From Ditylenchus dipsaci (lineage: Eukaryota; Nematoda; Chromadorea; Rhabditida; Anguinidae): a stretch of 64,000 nucleotides of DNA. The stretch covers positions 62,001 through 126,000 of the forward strand of contig SADC01000543.1 in assembly GCA_004194705.1 (NCBI GenBank), read 5' to 3'. Positions 61,898 through 64,000 of the stretch are shown piece after piece. The translations under genes and the position numbers were made by a program. The first letter of the stretch is position 1; every line of letters begins with the position of its first letter. The notes beneath the pieces were generated by a model. It ran no database searches and had not been told where the DNA came from. It saw nothing but the letters and a program-made list of their open reading frames with translations.

Positions 61898-62494
61898 GTA
61901 TATGCTTTCGATACTCTTTTGTACTCTCAATTGAAACAGAAGGGACCAAACAAGGCACTTAACTGGACAAATAATGTTGATCTGTTCAACTTTGATCTTC
62001 TGCTTCTTCTAATTCACTCGCCCGGTCACTGGTCCCTAGTCGTACGCTTTAGTGAATTGATGATGCATGACTTGTAATGTAATTTTTATTGTAGGTAATC
62101 AACGTTGAAAAAGTCATCATCAACTATTACGACTCACTGCACGGAGATGGCAATCCACATTCGAATTTGACAAGGTACGAGTTTGTTTAGATGCTACTAA
62201 CTAAAGAGTATTGTTGCAGGGAATTTTGCAAAATATGCAATAGAAAGAGGCTTCACTAAACTAGATTTGATGCGATGGCTTGCTTTTAGCCCAAAGGTAT
62301 GGTTTATTCTTTCAGGTATGTGGACTAGCTACAATTTTTAGGTCATTCCTGCGCAGAATAAAACATTCAATTGTGGAGTATTCGTCTGCCGGTTTGCCGA
62401 AAGTGTTTGTCGTGAGTTGAATTTCTCTCAGGCTGAAGTGGATGATGCACGAAAGAACATGATCAGAGAAATTACCGCCGGAAAATTGTCATAA
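61898..62494 (+). CDS. Ulp1/SENP (C48) cysteine protease, catalytic exons
   Basis: Exons: 61898-62041 (VYAFDTLLYSQL ... HSPGHWSLV), 62095-62174 (VINVEKVIINYYDSLHGDGN), 62220-62296 and 62342-62494 (VIPAQNKTFNCGVFVCRFAE ... stop). The His (GHW), Asp (YDS), Gln (PAQN) and Cys (NCGVF) of the C48 active site are all present. One extra T near 62226 must be removed for exon 3 to read EFAKYAIERGFTKLDLMRWL. The N-terminal QWLN-type block of the domain was not found upstream, where a repeat fills the sequence. About 50% similar to the 19436-20751 copy with the same intron positions, so they are paralogues. An AATAAA follows at 62565. Confidence 0.82.
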
Positions 62495-62564
62495 ATTCTC
62501 AATCTCTTTTTGCATATTGTTGCTTACTTCATGCGTGTTATTAAATGTGGATTTATTTAAGTGG

Positions 62565-62570
62565 AATAAA
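62565..62570 (+). terminator. Polyadenylation signal of the Ulp1 gene
   Basis: AATAAA about 70 bases after the stop codon at 62492-62494. Confidence 0.55.
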
Positions 62571-62849
62571 GCTTACCGAAACACAGATGCAAAGCTTTTT
62601 TTCACAGTGTGTGTTACATAATCACCACACAGAAAAATATAATCAAAATAGTTTAACAAGCGGATTAAATTTACCTTACGTTATTTTTTACACAAGAGGT
62701 TTCAAAACTTGATTTTAAAACGAAAATGTAACACGAAATTCAAAGATATGCGTTAAAAAAAGGCACGAAAATTGAACACACCTACCCACTCTGAGGCTTA
62801 CTAGTCCATGAAAAAACTAATTTATTATATACTATTATTAAAAAAAATA

Positions 62850-62935
62850 ATGTATGCTACCACCATGATTTGAACCTGTAACCTCGTAATAAGAAGGGAG
62901 AAATTTACCGCAGGGGAATTATAGAAGCCCCCATT
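62850..62935. repeat. tRNA-like B box with GAATTTACCGC unit
   Basis: On the - strand GAGGTTACAGGTTCAAATCA then TGGTGGTAG; on the + strand GAAATTTACCGCAGGGGAAT follows. It matches the arrangement at 24055-24245 and, like that copy, lies a few hundred bases downstream of a transposon-type gene. Confidence 0.55.
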
Positions 62936-63094
62936 TTACCGAGTACCGTTTGGGCATACCGACAAAAATGAAATAATTAAGATCAAAATCTTGACGAAAA
63001 ACCTTTTCATAAAATTTTTGCGGAAAGTAGTTTTGCGTGAAGATGTGTGAACCCTATTTCGACCCCTCAGAAAAAGATTCTTGCTCGGAATTAT

Positions 63095-63228
63095 GTCTAA
63101 GGTAAGTCTGTGCGCGCATCTCTAACCAACGAAGCACCCTGCGCCCTCGAAGGGGCTGCACACACACATACCTGAGACGCAAATCACTCGAAAGTGACTC
63201 TGGATGCATAAACATATGCATACCGGAG
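63095..63228 (+). other. Three-hairpin core, copy e
   Basis: Hairpin 1 63095-63178 (shortened tip), hairpin 2 63184-63197 (TCACTCGAAAGTGA, identical), hairpin 3 63198-63228 (CTCTGGATGCAT...ATGCATACCGGAG). Preceded by TTCTTGCTCGGAATTATG as in the other copies. Flanks differ. Confidence 0.6.
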
Positions 63229-63374
63229 TTTCTATATGCGATAGGGCCCAGAAAGTAACAACCTGTTCAAAATCCATCATTTTTTTTAGTAATTTGGCTT
63301 AAAGGACCCTGTTTCTTCCTGATCAATGGTCCGCGCCAATTCAAAAATTTTTCCCTAATCATTGAAGTTCTGGC

Positions 63375-63455
63375 TCTAGGTAAATTCATCCTCGGTAAAT
63401 TCATCCTCGGTAAATTCATCCTCGGTAAATTCATCCTCCGGTAAATTCATCCTCT
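63375..63455 (+). repeat. Tandem TCATCCTCGGTAAAT, five units
   Basis: Units of 16-17 bp, CTCGGTAAATTCATC, nearly identical, followed by CTAATTTTGTCTTGACAGG. Related to 58860-58930. Confidence 0.85.
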
Positions 63456-63784
63456 AATTTTGTCTTGACAGGAATATTGGGTAAAAATATTTGTTTGTTA
63501 TTTCAACGGTCCTCATCTACCTGCAGTGGCACCAGTCCACCCTCAGTGGCTCAGATATACCTTCAATGATCATGATCTTCTCTCAATGGTAAAGATGCAA
63601 CCTTTAAGGTTCAGATATACGCTTTATAGTTTATATCCTCCTAAATAGTCCAGGTCGACTACAATAGTACCGGAGTGGGTAGGTCGTGACGTACCTAGGT
63701 ATGGGTAGGTGAGCCAGGTGCCTGAGTAGATAAGCCAAGAGAGTAAGTAGTAAAAACTTTTTAGGGTATTTTAGGTAGGGCTGA

Positions 63785-63900
63785 TCGTTTGCCTATATGC
63801 GGCTATGCGGCTGCGGCTATTTTTAGAAAACCAGATGCGGCTGCGGCTGCGGCTATTTCAAGAATAAAATGCGGCTAGCCGCGCGGCTATGCGGCTATTA
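63785..63900. repeat. GCGGCTATGCGGCT iterations
   Basis: TATGCGGCTATGCGGCTGCG words repeat about ten times after TAGGGCTGATCG, in the style of a hAT subterminal region. The other end lies beyond the window. Confidence 0.55.
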
Positions 63901-64000
63901 ATTCTCATCTACAAAATGGTTAGGAACACATTTCAAATCTATCACAAACCTTTTATAAGCACTTTATTTGAACATATTTTGCATTCGACAACATACAACA

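Noticed and set aside
63375..63455. Regular short repeats suggesting a CRISPR array
   Set aside because: Units are contiguous with no spacers, and the genome has spliced animal genes. The same applies to the iterations at 24117 and 47183.

Overview
The window is a stretch of an animal nuclear genome: AT-rich, gene-poor and saturated with transposable elements. The organism is not named by the sequence. Introns mostly end in a TTTTCAG-type acceptor, a TTTTCAG lies 15 bases before the RPL4 start codon (as in trans-spliced or 5'-UTR-intron genes), and the cellular genes are standard metazoan families. I infer a small invertebrate, with a nematode the best guess.

Five cellular genes are recognisable. 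(1) The C-terminal part of a sphingomyelin/ceramide-phosphoethanolamine synthase-like enzyme on the + strand (651-1095). (2) Branched-chain aminotransferase on the - strand (6861-11032, eight exons). (3) An ANP32-type leucine-rich acidic nuclear protein on the - strand (24562-25478). (4) Ribosomal protein L4 on the + strand (30316-32329, five exons). (5) A DHHC palmitoyltransferase on the - strand (50584-53631, ten exons). They are unrelated housekeeping or membrane/lipid genes, with no operon-like link.

Transposon-type coding regions are: two Ulp1/SENP (C48) cysteine-protease genes (17773-20751 with a FLYWCH zinc finger, and 61898-62494); a GDKGG-motif protein inside a 2.9-kb element with terminal inverted repeats (TIRs; 21085-24010); hAT transposase fragments (34966-35740, 39640-40225, and a BED finger at 48520-48660); a MULE-type protein (41670-40959); and pogo/Tigger C-terminal tails (16747-17060, 36202-36516).

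The remainder is a dense nest of palindromic elements. I could place target-site duplications by eye for hAT elements (8 bp), one MULE (10 bp, perfect), several pogo/mariner-like elements (TA) and two families with TTAA duplications. Elements sit inside one another up to three deep. Many have arms made of iterated 10-20-bp motifs, and several carry tRNA-like sequence. One dispersed family carries a conserved three-hairpin core inside unrelated arms.

Nearly every conserved gene shows single-base frame breaks, mostly in short homopolymers. This includes RPL4, which should be intact, so the assembly probably contains long-read indel errors and frameshifts alone should not be read as pseudogenisation.
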